Shown piece after piece: positions 8,904 through 21,248 of a stretch of 57,968 nucleotides of DNA. Made by a program: the position numbers and the translations under genes. The DNA is from JANQKX01 sp039028695. GTDB taxonomy: Bacteria; Pseudomonadota; Alphaproteobacteria; Kiloniellales; Kiloniellaceae. Position 1 is the stretch's first letter, and every line of letters starts with the position of its first letter. The stretch is taken from contig JBCCHN010000016.1 in the NCBI GenBank assembly GCA_039028695.1, forward strand, positions 1 through 57,968. The letters run 5' to 3'. The notes under the pieces were generated by a model. That model worked only from the letters and a program-made list of their open reading frames with translations, searched no databases and was not told where the DNA came from.

Positions 8904-8920
8904 ATGGCCGCTCCAACAAG

Positions 8921-9036
8921 GTGACCCCAGGACGCAGACCGGTCCTTGCATGATCGGCCTCAAAGCGGGCCCCCAGCGTGAGCCAGGGTAAACAGGCGAA
9001 GACCCAATGAGGTCTGCGCAGGGATTTAAGGGTCAC
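8921..9036 (+). promoter_or_regulatory. candidate structured 5' leader of carAB with a short ORF
   Basis: Two nested long-range helices can form. GTGACCC (8921-8927) pairs with GGGTCAC (9030-9036), and CGCAGACC (8933-8940) pairs with GGTCTGCG (9011-9018). All 15 pairs are Watson-Crick, with one further G-T pair outside. A small inner hairpin with a GTGA tetraloop lies at about 8972-8988. A 13-codon ORF (ATG 8950 to TAA 8991) sits inside the loop, though without a clear ribosome site. The 3' strand of the outer helix ends 7 bases before the carA ATG, where it could cover the ribosome site. I know of no named RNA family with this layout, and function is inferred. Confidence 0.4.
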
Positions 9037-9042
9037 TCCAGG

Positions 9043-10287
9043 ATGACTGATGACATACCGCAGGCTGCTCCCCCACACCGGAGCGGTCCTCCTTTTGCAG
9101 GCCCATCTTCCGCCGGCTCGGGTCCTTCCCCGTTCGATAGTCCGGTAAGCGGTGCGCTGGTTCTGGCGGACGGCACTGTTTTTTGGGGTCAAGGATTGGG
9201 CGTCCGCGGATCGGTTGTGGGCGAGGTTTGCTTCAATACCTCCATGACCGGTTATCAGGAGATCATGACTGATCCTTCCTACGCCGGTCAGATTATCACC
9301 TTCACCTTTCCTCATGTCGGCAATGTGGGCGCCAATCACGAGGATATGGAAACCATCACCCCGGCCGCGCGAGGGGTCGTTCTGCGCAGCGCCATCACCT
9401 CACCCTCCAACTGGCGGGCAGCCAAGACGCTCAATGATTGGCTGGTGTCGCAAAACCTAACCGGTTTGGCCGGAATCGATACCCGCGCCCTCACCGCGCG
9501 AATCCGCGACGGGGGGGCCCCGAATGGCTGCCTGGTTCACTTCGACCCGGCGGACCGGCCGACGAGCTTGGAGGCCTTTCAGGGTCAAGCGATAAATTGG
9601 CCCGGTTTGCAAGGCATGGATTTGGCCGCCGAGGTAAGCTGCCGACAAACCCTGCAGTGGGATCAAACCCGTTGGAGAAACGGCAGCGGTTACGGCCGGC
9701 AAGAAAAGCCTCAGCGCCGCGTAGTGGCCGTGGATTTTGGCGCCAAGCACAACATTCTGCGCTGTTTGGCCGACCAGGGTTGCGATGTAACCGTGGTGCC
9801 GGCTTGGACCACGGCCGAGGAGATTTTGTCCCACAAACCCGACGGGATCTTTCTATCCAACGGGCCGGGTGATCCGGCCGCCACCGGCAAATACGCCGTG
9901 CCCGCGGTTCAAGGTCTCTTGGAGACGGGCCTGCCCATCTTTGGCATTTGCCTGGGCCATCAGATCCTTGCCCTGGCCCTGGGCGCCAAGACGGAAAAGA
10001 TGCACCTGGGTCATCGCGGCGCGAACCATCCCGTGCAGGACCTGACCACGGGAAAGGTGGAGATCACCAGCCAGAACCACGGCTTTGTCGTAGATAACAA
10101 GGCCCTGCCGAAGCATCTCGAAGAGACCCATGTCTCTCTATTCGACGGCACCAATGAAGGCCTACGGCTCACCGACAAACCGGTTTTCTCGGTTCAATAC
10201 CATCCCGAAGCCTCGCCCGGCCCTCAGGACAGCCATTACCTTTTTAAGAGGTTTACCGATTTGATCGACAGCCATAAGGCCGGATGA
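9043..10287 (+). CDS. carA: carbamoyl-phosphate synthase small subunit
   Basis: This is the glutaminase subunit that feeds ammonia to CarB for carbamoyl phosphate, the precursor of arginine and pyrimidines. From ATG 9043 it has 414 residues. The N-terminal CarA domain is recognisable from ALVLADGTVFWGQG onward. The class I glutamine amidotransferase domain has the nucleophile Cys303 in GICLGHQ and the catalytic HPE at 387-389. About 30 proline/serine-rich residues precede the conserved core, longer than usual; GTG or ATG codons further in are possible but have no better ribosome site. An ATG at 9007 in the same frame lies inside the predicted leader helix and is unlikely. carB follows after 31 bases. 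Confidence 0.96.
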   Translation: MTDDIPQAAPPHRSGPPFAGPSSAGSGPSPFDSPVSGALVLADGTVFWGQGLGVRGSVVGEVCFNTSMTGYQEIMTDPSYAGQIITFTFPHVGNVGANHEDMETITPAARGVVLRSAITSPSNWRAAKTLNDWLVSQNLTGLAGIDTRALTARIRDGGAPNGCLVHFDPADRPTSLEAFQGQAINWPGLQGMDLAAEVSCRQTLQWDQTRWRNGSGYGRQEKPQRRVVAVDFGAKHNILRCLADQGCDVTVVPAWTTAEEILSHKPDGIFLSNGPGDPAATGKYAVPAVQGLLETGLPIFGICLGHQILALALGAKTEKMHLGHRGANHPVQDLTTGKVEITSQNHGFVVDNKALPKHLEETHVSLFDGTNEGLRLTDKPVFSVQYHPEASPGPQDSHYLFKRFTDLIDSHKAG

Positions 10288-10318
10288 TCGAACGCCACCC
10301 AAGATCCCACGGAAGCAG

Positions 10319-13594
<3,276 letters not shown>

Positions 13595-13603
13595 GCCTGT
13601 CCT

Positions 13604-13631
13604 TTGACAAGCGTCAAAAATCAGGCACAAT
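13604..13631 (+). promoter_or_regulatory. probable greA promoter with overlapping inverted repeat
   Basis: TTGACA (13604-13609) and CACAAT (13626-13631) are 16 bases apart, upstream of greA. The -35 box overlaps the inverted repeat TTTGAC/GTCAAA (13603-13618), which could be an operator. Confidence 0.5.
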
Positions 13632-13673
13632 TCCTTTATTGCTAAGTGATTGATCGTTAGGGGCCGAGCACCC

Positions 13674-14150
13674 ATGAGCGAAAAGATTCCTATGACGGCC
13701 AGCGGACTGGCCCGGCTGGAAGAAGAGCTAAGATATCTGAAGTCGACGGCCCGCCCGGAGATTATCCGCGCCATCGCGCAGGCGCGCGAGCACGGCGATC
13801 TATCTGAAAATGCCGAATACCACGCAGCCCGGGAGCGGCAGAGCTTTATCGAGGGCCGGGTGATGGAACTGGAGGACAAGATTGCCCGCTCGGACGTGAT
13901 CGACGTCTCCACTTTGAGCGGCAGCACGGTCAAATTCGGCGCCACGGTCACCGTCGCCGATGAAGATACGGACGAGGAGCTCACCTACCAATTGGTCGGT
14001 GAAATGGAAGCCGACATCAAGGCCGGGCGCCTCTCGATCACGGCCCCACTCAGTCGTGCGTTGATCGGCAAGGAAGTCGGCGACTCCGTCGAGGTCAGCA
14101 CACCCGCCGGTGAAAAAGGCTACGAGATCATCTCAATTCAGTTTGTTTAA
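13674..14150 (+). CDS. greA: transcription elongation factor GreA
   Basis: A 158-residue GreA that rescues backtracked RNA polymerase by stimulating transcript cleavage. The N-terminal coiled coil carries the ARPEII..AIAQAREHGDLSENAEY signature with the acidic tip residues, and the C-terminal FKBP-like domain ends with GYEIISIQF. An earlier ATG at 13650 would add eight residues; the ATG at 13674 (MSEKIPMT) gives the usual length and follows a GGGGCCGAG stretch. greA after carB is common in alphaproteobacteria. Confidence 0.96.
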   Translation: MSEKIPMTASGLARLEEELRYLKSTARPEIIRAIAQAREHGDLSENAEYHAARERQSFIEGRVMELEDKIARSDVIDVSTLSGSTVKFGATVTVADEDTDEELTYQLVGEMEADIKAGRLSITAPLSRALIGKEVGDSVEVSTPAGEKGYEIISIQFV

Positions 14151-14245
14151 CCACCACAGATTATTTGGTGACAACAGGTAATCACCGCAGGGGCCGAGGT
14201 ACCATGGTCAAGGCACTGCCGGAGTCGACGCATTGGGGCTGGCTC

Positions 14246-14743
14246 CTAAGCCTCTTCGGTAGTATTCGCCAACTCTAAGGAAACGGGCACGCCGGCTTCG
14301 GCTTTAGAGGTGCGAATGACCTGCATGGTCTGAACGGTTGTCACGTGGGCTGCCGCGGTCAAGCGTTCGGTAAGTTCATTCTCATGGGCCGTGTTGCGGG
14401 CCACAAGGCGCAGAACAAAGTCATTGGGACCCCGCGCCATGTGACACTCGCGCACCTCGGGCCAAGAACCCACCAAGTCTTCAAACTCGGTTAGAACTGC
14501 ATCGGATTGGGCATCTAGGCCGATCAGGGCGAAAAAACTGACTTCGAAGCCTAAAGACTCCGCATCCAATTTGGCATGATAGCCCTGGATCATGCCCGCT
14601 TCCTCGAGCGCCCGAACCCGGCGCAGGCACGGCGGTGCCGAGATGCCCGCCCGGTCGGCCAATTCCACATTGGTCATGCGGCCGTTTTCCTGAAGATCCT
14701 TCAGGATTTGCAGATCTATGCGATCGAGCTTCGCCCCCCTCAT
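14246..14743 (-). CDS. Lrp/AsnC family transcriptional regulator (core region)
   Basis: A 165-residue feast/famine regulator. The N-terminal winged helix-turn-helix starts LDRIDLQILKDLQENGRMT and contains the recognition segment PPCLRRVRALEEAGMI. The RAM ligand-binding domain follows, with the typical GPNDFVLRLVARN stretch. Such proteins sense amino acids or small metabolites. A longer frame extends to 14896, but the ATG at 14743 is preceded by GGGAGAGAG and matches the family N-terminus. Near-palindromic DNA at 14884-14907, 140 bases upstream, may be its operator; a similar site lies beside the second AsnC-containing locus near 30.4 kb. Confidence 0.9.
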   Translation of the reverse strand: MRGAKLDRIDLQILKDLQENGRMTNVELADRAGISAPPCLRRVRALEEAGMIQGYHAKLDAESLGFEVSFFALIGLDAQSDAVLTEFEDLVGSWPEVRECHMARGPNDFVLRLVARNTAHENELTERLTAAAHVTTVQTMQVIRTSKAEAGVPVSLELANTTEEA

Positions 14744-14883
14744 CTCTCTCTCCCTTACCAGGTCACCTCTTCCGCCGTCCTGGACAGGACGTGACCCAGA
14801 CGACACTCCCAACATAAACCGCAGAATTCCTTGGCAAATGTCTCCCCGCCAAGGCCCGGTTTTTGAAATCTTCGATGCCGCGC

Positions 14884-14907
14884 AATATTGTTTCAAGAAA
14901 TAATATT
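14884..14907. promoter_or_regulatory. 24-bp near-perfect palindrome, probable AsnC/Lrp operator
   Basis: Two 11-base arms (AATATTGTTTC and GAAATAATATT) flank a central AA, with one mismatch. The site lies in the 341-base gap between the divergent AsnC gene and the ELM1-family gene; nothing else is seen in that gap. A similar sequence, AATATT-N8-AAATAATAT, occurs at 30375-30397. Confidence 0.5.
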
Positions 14908-15066
14908 ACAATGGCGAGGTGAGAGCGCAAGCGTTGCGGCATCAGTTCCGCTCAAAAGGGTGCGTTAATGACCGAAACCAAGCGACAAGTTAGATCGCAG
15001 GCAAATCGAGGCTAGATTGATTGACAGGGGGGCAATCCGCGTGGGATGCCTGTTCACCATTGAAGC

Positions 15067-16098
15067 TTGGGGTCCTCAGAGTCCGTGCCAGACAAAGACT
15101 TAGCCCTTAACCGCCGGAACCTGCGCTGTTGGGTCATCAGCGACGGTAAAGCGGGCATGGAAACCCAGTGCCTGGGCCTGGCCGAAGCGATGGGGCTGGA
15201 TCCGGAGGTCAAACGGATACAAGTAACCCGGCCCTGGCGCTGGCTACCGCCCGCCTGGGTGCCCTCGCCGCTTAGTCGGCTGGGACCCAAAGGTGATCGC
15301 CTGAAAGCCCCTTGGCCGGACATCTTGATTGCCACCGGCCGCCAAAGCATCGCCCCCAATTTGGCCATTAGAGACCTGAGCGGCGGGCAGTGTTTTACAG
15401 TGCAGATCCAAAACCCCGTGGTGGACCCGGCACGCTTTGATCTTATCGTTACGCCCAAACACGACCTCCTGGAAGGCCCGAATGTACTTACCACGCTGGG
15501 GTCACTGGGACGGGTAACCACCGCACGCTTGCAAAACGAGGCAGCAGACTTCGCCGACCGCTATGCCGCCCTGCCCCGCCCGCGGGTGGCAGTTCTGATC
15601 GGCGGTAACAACAAAGTCTTCCGCATGACAGCGGATCGTATGACAGAGTTGACGGATCAGCTTGCCGGACTAGTGGACGAAGGCGCCGGCCTTATGATCA
15701 CGCCTTCACGCCGCACCGGCGCGGAGAACGAGAAGATCTTGCGCCAAGGCTTGACCGGCCCGGCCGTCGACATCTGGGATGGCACGGGGCCCAATCCCTA
15801 CTTCGGCATCTTGGGCTTGGCTGATTTCGTGGTGGTGACCTGCGATTCCATTAACATGGCCTGTGAGGCGGCGGGCACCGGCAAGCCGGTTTTTGTTGTA
15901 TCTCTGGACGGCGGCTCGGCCAAATTCACGCGCTTTCATGAGTGCCTGCAACGGACCGGCATCTCCCGGCCTTTTGAAGGGCGCTTGGAGGCGTGGGACT
16001 ATCCCCCTCTCGCCGAGACCAAACGCATCGCCGAGGCTGTTTGGCAGCGTTATGACGCGCACGAGCGACCTGCATCGACAAAGCTGTCGGTTCTTTGA
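15067..16098 (+). CDS. ELM1-family (COG3660-type) protein
   Basis: A 343-residue protein of the bacterial family related to plant mitochondrial fission protein ELM1. The signature opening is CWVISDGKAGMETQCLGLAEA, followed by the internal IATGRQSIAPN and ending with VVTCDSINMACEAAGTGKPVFV and KFTRFHECL segments. The fold is glycosyltransferase-B-like, so a role in sugar transfer or envelope glycan assembly is plausible, but no activity is established for bacterial members. The start is uncertain: TTG 15067 and GTG 15085 are both in frame with weak ribosome sites. It heads a same-strand run with a 2OG oxygenase and a large protein of unknown function. Confidence 0.8.
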   Translation: MGSSESVPDKDLALNRRNLRCWVISDGKAGMETQCLGLAEAMGLDPEVKRIQVTRPWRWLPPAWVPSPLSRLGPKGDRLKAPWPDILIATGRQSIAPNLAIRDLSGGQCFTVQIQNPVVDPARFDLIVTPKHDLLEGPNVLTTLGSLGRVTTARLQNEAADFADRYAALPRPRVAVLIGGNNKVFRMTADRMTELTDQLAGLVDEGAGLMITPSRRTGAENEKILRQGLTGPAVDIWDGTGPNPYFGILGLADFVVVTCDSINMACEAAGTGKPVFVVSLDGGSAKFTRFHECLQRTGISRPFEGRLEAWDYPPLAETKRIAEAVWQRYDAHERPASTKLSVL

Positions 16099-16167
16099 TC
16101 CCGGTCAATTGACTTTCCCTTAATAGGCCTTAAGTATGGGCGATCATTCAGAATCAAGGCTGGAATC

Positions 16168-16839
16168 GTGCAGACCGCCGCACCCTATGACGCGTCGATG
16201 GCGAGCGCCCTGGACCTAACCGCTTTTGACGGGCAGGCCCTGGAGCGAACCCCCTTTGATCACCTGGTCTTGCCCCGTTTTATTCGGCCCGAAGCCCTTG
16301 CTGAAATTGATCGGGATTTTCCCGCCATCTCCAAGGGCGGCAGCTTTCCGGCGGGTAGCCTACCTTGCGGCCCCGCCTTTCAGCGCCTGCTGGACGAGCT
16401 GCAGGGGCCGGACGTCACCCGGGCCTTTGAGGAAAAGTTCGGCATGGATTTGAGCGGTCGCCCCACCATGGTGACCCTGCGCGGCTATTCACGAGAAAAA
16501 GACGGCCGCATCCACACCGATTCGCACACCAAGCTGATCACCGCGCTGATTTACCTCAACGGCGATTGGGAATCGGATGGCGGTCGTCTGCGGCTGCTAA
16601 AGTCCGCCAACGACATTGAGGATTACGTGGCAGAGGTACCGCCGGACGCAGGAACCCTGATCACCTTTCGGTGCAGCGACAATGCCTATCACGGCCATAA
16701 GCCTTTTATCGGCACGCGCCGCTCCATTCAGCTTAATTGGCTGACGGACGAAGCCACCCTGAAACGGGAGCTCGGCCGGCACGGCGTATCGGCCTTTTTC
16801 AAGCAGATAACCAAACCCTTTCAACGTTCCAAGCGCTAA
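16168..16839 (+). CDS. 2-oxoglutarate/Fe(II)-dependent oxygenase family protein
   Basis: A 223-residue double-stranded beta-helix oxygenase. The iron ligands can be read as His116-x-Asp118 (RIHTDSHTK) and a distal His at 175 or 177 (AYHGHKPF). Arg184/185 in GTRRSIQLNW is the expected 2-oxoglutarate anchor. Relatives hydroxylate proteins, lipids or sugars; the substrate is unknown. GTG 16168 gives the full frame, and ATG 16198 is an alternative ten codons in. It lies 69 bases after the ELM1-family gene and only 9 bases before the 639-residue unknown protein, so it is very probably cotranscribed with the latter. Its product may act on the same envelope component. Confidence 0.82.
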   Translation: MQTAAPYDASMASALDLTAFDGQALERTPFDHLVLPRFIRPEALAEIDRDFPAISKGGSFPAGSLPCGPAFQRLLDELQGPDVTRAFEEKFGMDLSGRPTMVTLRGYSREKDGRIHTDSHTKLITALIYLNGDWESDGGRLRLLKSANDIEDYVAEVPPDAGTLITFRCSDNAYHGHKPFIGTRRSIQLNWLTDEATLKRELGRHGVSAFFKQITKPFQRSKR

Positions 16840-16848
16840 AGCTCCTTC

Positions 16849-18768
16849 ATGGCCCTAAACATCGAAACCTTCAGTAACGCCAAGGGCGGCAATGCCTTTT
16901 TCAAGGCGATCGGCCATCCTCTTGCCGCCCGCAAAGTGCCCTCCCTGCTTGATGAGTTGCGTGGGCAGCGGGTAGCCCTCTATGACCCGATGGGATTCGG
17001 GCGGGCCTTCTGCCAGATCTATGACCTGTCCGGGCTGTCGCTGGTCGGCTATTTCGTTCAGGACCTGGGCGATTTAGGCCGAGAGCTTTTGGGACACAAA
17101 GCCCAGCCCGTTACGGATTTGGCGAGTTGCGATCCCAGTGCGGTTGTGGTGATGGCTTTTGATGCCCATCGCCTGATCGACAACATGTCCCACCTGATCC
17201 CGGCCAGTGCCAAGGATCGCCTGTTCACTTTGGACGCCTTGCGCCTGCCCAAGGATATGCTGGCGGACCAGCGGCGCTATCTGCAGGGCCTGAACTTTGC
17301 CACCAACCTGGTCTTTTTCCGGGAACAAGACGGGCACCATACTCGCTTGGTCACCGCCGACTATTGGTCCACTTACGGCGCCAAGGATGCCGAGGTCTGG
17401 TGCTGTCTCATGGATCAGCAGGGTCAAACCATGGCGGAATGGCGCGACCCCCTGCCGGGAGCCGGCAAGAGCCTAATCATAGACAGCGCCGAAGTTCGCG
17501 AACGATTTAATCTGTCCCCTTTTACCGGCCAGCTCTTCTTACATATCCTCAAGGCCGCCGGACACGACATCGTCAAGTATGCCTTGGACACCTATGGCGA
17601 TGATGACGACACCTTGTCGTGCACCCATGATGCCAACTCCTGGCCCGCCGACCTCTATGCCGGATTGCCCGCCCCGCAAGAGGGGGAAGAGGTGATCCTT
17701 TGGGTACAGAACAGCCACCCGGCAAAAGTGCCCGCGGGTCAGATCGGCCTCAATCTAATGGGCCAAAAAGATGTCGCTTGGCTGGAACGGGAGATCCCTC
17801 CCTTCGGCCTGTGCGATCTTCGCGTGAGCGAACTGCTGCCCGAGGCCCGCTGGCCGCAACAGGTTGAGGTACAGGCCGGCAAGTATTTCGTTCGTCCCCG
17901 CTATGAAGTGGTCTCGAAAGATGGGCGCCGCCGCATTGCCCATGCCAATGTGGAACGCACCGACCTTAAGGCGGACCCGCAGATCCCCGAACTCTCCAAC
18001 CTTTTGGGCAAGGGCTTTATCTTACCGGCGCCCATCCTGCCCAGAGAGCGTTTTCGCTCCATCGCCCTGCCCACCCCCATGGCGACCTGCCAAGAAAGCC
18101 TGCCCACCGCCCTCAGGGCCTACGACGCCCAGGGCCGAGAGATCGGCGGCCGGGTTATGGGAAATCTGGACCGGGAACAGAGCGTGATGGTGGAGGCCGC
18201 CGATCTGCTGAATGGTAGCGATGCCCTTTCGGCGCCCGACTCCTGGGGTCATATGGAGCTGATCTACGATTTCAGCGACGGCGGCACGGCGGACGGCTGG
18301 CTTCATGCTCTCTTCCGCTATGAGGATTTGCATAGCGGTCACGCGGCCGAGACCTCGTTCGGCGCGCATATGTTCAATGCCCTGCTGACCTATAAGGGCG
18401 AGCCTCAATCCTACGCCGGGCCCGCGCCCGGCCTATCCACCCGGCTGTTTTTAAGTTTCGGGCCCGCCCCGTGCGAGCCCCTTTGCCATTTAATCTATCC
18501 CGCCTCTACCCCGTGGCATGAATTCAGCGCGACCCGTTTGATCCTCTACAACGGCGAGGCGGAGGAAATCGCCTCTGAAGAGGTGCGCATCGCCTGCGGC
18601 GGCTCTCTGCTCTGGCGTCCCCACGAGGTTTTCGGTCGGCAAAAGATGGCTCAAGCGGGCGAGCGGGGATACGCCATCATCCGCGACACCACCTGCCGCC
18701 TGTTCGGCTATCACGGCCTGACCAAAAAGGATCGCTCCTTTTCCTTCGACCACATGTTCGGATTCTGA
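16849..18768 (+). CDS. protein of unknown function, 639 residues
   Basis: I do not recognise this family. The 639-residue sequence has no signal peptide or transmembrane helix that I can see. The first ~180 residues have alternating beta/alpha character with YDPMGFGRAFCQIYDLSG and a VVVMAFDAHRLIDN segment, like a nucleotide- or sugar-binding Rossmann-like domain. The rest is beta-rich with many aromatic residues and no repeat. The C-terminus KKDRSFSFDHMFGF is distinctive. ATG 16849 starts 9 bases after the 2OG oxygenase stop, so the two genes are an operon. High-GC codon use matches the core. Glycan or surface modification is a guess based on the ELM1-family neighbour. Confidence 0.75.
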   Translation: MALNIETFSNAKGGNAFFKAIGHPLAARKVPSLLDELRGQRVALYDPMGFGRAFCQIYDLSGLSLVGYFVQDLGDLGRELLGHKAQPVTDLASCDPSAVVVMAFDAHRLIDNMSHLIPASAKDRLFTLDALRLPKDMLADQRRYLQGLNFATNLVFFREQDGHHTRLVTADYWSTYGAKDAEVWCCLMDQQGQTMAEWRDPLPGAGKSLIIDSAEVRERFNLSPFTGQLFLHILKAAGHDIVKYALDTYGDDDDTLSCTHDANSWPADLYAGLPAPQEGEEVILWVQNSHPAKVPAGQIGLNLMGQKDVAWLEREIPPFGLCDLRVSELLPEARWPQQVEVQAGKYFVRPRYEVVSKDGRRRIAHANVERTDLKADPQIPELSNLLGKGFILPAPILPRERFRSIALPTPMATCQESLPTALRAYDAQGREIGGRVMGNLDREQSVMVEAADLLNGSDALSAPDSWGHMELIYDFSDGGTADGWLHALFRYEDLHSGHAAETSFGAHMFNALLTYKGEPQSYAGPAPGLSTRLFLSFGPAPCEPLCHLIYPASTPWHEFSATRLILYNGEAEEIASEEVRIACGGSLLWRPHEVFGRQKMAQAGERGYAIIRDTTCRLFGYHGLTKKDRSFSFDHMFGF

Positions 18769-18864
18769 GGATAGGCCCTTGAGGCAGCCTGCGCGCGCTT
18801 GCGGCCCGGCCTTGCCGATCCTATCTTGACGACCAGGACAGCATGACAATTGGATAACTAAAGA

Positions 18865-19836
<972 letters not shown>

Positions 19837-19915
19837 ATAGACGCCGAACAAGTAAACGTCGAACGACTATACTGGGTCATCCCGACGAGCCGGGTTATGC
19901 CGGACAGAGGACAAG

Positions 19916-20806
19916 ATGGACTGGGACAAGCTGAGAATTTTTCATGCAGTGGCCGAAGCGGGCAGCTTCACCCATGCGGGCGAGACCCTGAACCTGAGCC
20001 AATCCGCCGTAAGCCGCCAGGTCTCCGCGCTGGAGGACAGCATCAAGGTGCCGCTGTTTCACCGCCATGCCCGGGGCTTGATCCTCACCGAGCAGGGCGA
20101 GCTGCTGTACCGCACGGCCCACGATGTTTTTGCCAAGCTGGCCATGACCGAGGCTCAGCTCAGCGAAAGCAAAGACCGGCCCAAGGGGCCGCTGATCATC
20201 ACCACGACCGTGGCCTTTGGCGCCACCTGGCTGGCACCGCGCCTGCACGAGTTCATTGAGATCTATCCGGAGATCGAGATGCACCTGGTGGTCTCGGACC
20301 GGGAGTTGGATCTTTCCATGCGCGAGGCGGACGTGGCCATTCGTTTTGCCCCGCCGCGCCAAGCGGACCTGATCCAGCGTCACCTGGTCACGGTGCATAT
20401 GCACATCTTTGCCGCGACCTCTTACTTGAACCGCTATGGCATGCCCCATAAGCCGGAAGATTTGGACGACCACCGCATCGTGGTCTATGGCGAGGATACC
20501 CAAGCCCCGGTACCCGATGTGAACTGGCTGCTGCGCCTGGGACAGGCCGACGGCAAGATGCGCAAGCCCGATCTTTCCATCAATAACGTCTATGGGGTTA
20601 TGAACGCCATTCAGGCCGGCGCCGGCCTGGGCGCCCTGCCCGATTTCATGGCCCACGGCAACGACAACCTGGTTCAGGTTCTGCCGGACTTGAAAGGACC
20701 GGAGTTCGATTCCTACTTCGTCTATGCGGACGAGATGCGCGCCTCCAAGCGGATTTCCGTCTTTCGCGACTTCTTGCTCAGAAAAGTGGCCGAATCGAAA
20801 TTTTAA
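19916..20806 (+). CDS. LysR family transcriptional regulator
   Basis: A 296-residue LysR regulator. The N-terminal helix-turn-helix reads WDKLRIFHAVAEAGSFTHAGETLNLSQSAVSRQ, followed by a periplasmic-binding-protein-like effector domain (about 90-290) of the GcvA/DNA-binding subfamily type. ATG 19916 is preceded by AGAGGA at a good distance. It lies 79 bases downstream of trxB and is the last gene with core-like composition before the accessory region. The inducer and targets cannot be inferred. Confidence 0.93.
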   Translation: MDWDKLRIFHAVAEAGSFTHAGETLNLSQSAVSRQVSALEDSIKVPLFHRHARGLILTEQGELLYRTAHDVFAKLAMTEAQLSESKDRPKGPLIITTTVAFGATWLAPRLHEFIEIYPEIEMHLVVSDRELDLSMREADVAIRFAPPRQADLIQRHLVTVHMHIFAATSYLNRYGMPHKPEDLDDHRIVVYGEDTQAPVPDVNWLLRLGQADGKMRKPDLSINNVYGVMNAIQAGAGLGALPDFMAHGNDNLVQVLPDLKGPEFDSYFVYADEMRASKRISVFRDFLLRKVAESKF

Positions 20807-20938
20807 AAGCCGTCAAAGCTTGAATTAATTTTTCTTCATTTGTTTTCAATATGTTAATAGGTATGCATTTCCTGCATGCCTCCACTGCCCGAAAAGAATT
20901 AGTAAAATCGGGATAATCTCTTATTTTATTAATTGTCG

Positions 20939-20955
20939 ATGTTGCATTGCAACAT
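20939..20955. promoter_or_regulatory. 17-bp palindrome upstream of the small-RNA candidate
   Basis: ATGTTGCA and TGCAACAT are perfect inverted repeats around a single T. The position, just before the first hairpin of the candidate RNA, suits an operator. The AT-rich 130 bases before it (20807-20938) hold no gene, and I cannot fix a promoter with confidence. Confidence 0.4.
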
Positions 20956-20964
20956 TCCAGAGTT

Positions 20965-21107
20965 TTCGACCCTCTTGTCGAAGCGTTATTCCGAGCACCT
21001 CCCGCTCGGATCCAGGGCCTCCCACATATTGGAGGTCCTTCGTCTCCCAGACGTAAAGCCTCCCTGTTCAACTTGCCCGGAAGCACCCGCTTCCGGGCAT
21101 TTTTTTT
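20965..21107 (+). ncRNA. candidate small RNA with CU-rich loops (full copy)
   Basis: Consecutive hairpins are seen. TTCGAC/GTCGAA has loop CCTCTT (20965-20982). CCGAGC/GCTCGG has loop ACCTCCC (20991-21009). GGCCTCC/GGAGGTCC pairs with one bulge (21016-21038), and the competing GGAGG/TCTCC is at 21031-21047. A perfect terminator hairpin ends the unit. The motif CTCCC or CCTCC occurs four times, two of them in or beside loops. That resembles alphaproteobacterial trans-acting RNAs that use anti-Shine-Dalgarno loops (alpha-r14/cuckoo type), but I cannot place it in a named family. No convincing ORF covers it. A related 3' part recurs at 46963-47045. Confidence 0.5.
21075..21107 (+). terminator. 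Rho-independent terminator of the small-RNA candidate
   Basis: GCCCGGAAGC (21075-21084) pairs perfectly with GCTTCCGGGC (21089-21098) across an ACCC loop. A run of eight T follows after one A. This is the strongest terminator in the left half of the window. Confidence 0.85.
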
Positions 21108-21248
21108 GGATTAAACCTGCCAGCAGTGCCGGGTCCGCTATTTCCGACCTAATTGCGGCCCAATAATGCCGCTGCTAAACTCGATCGAACCCTTTCGGTA
21201 GGTCGCCAGCAACACACCGTATTGGTGGCCTTTGTTGAATGTGGATAG

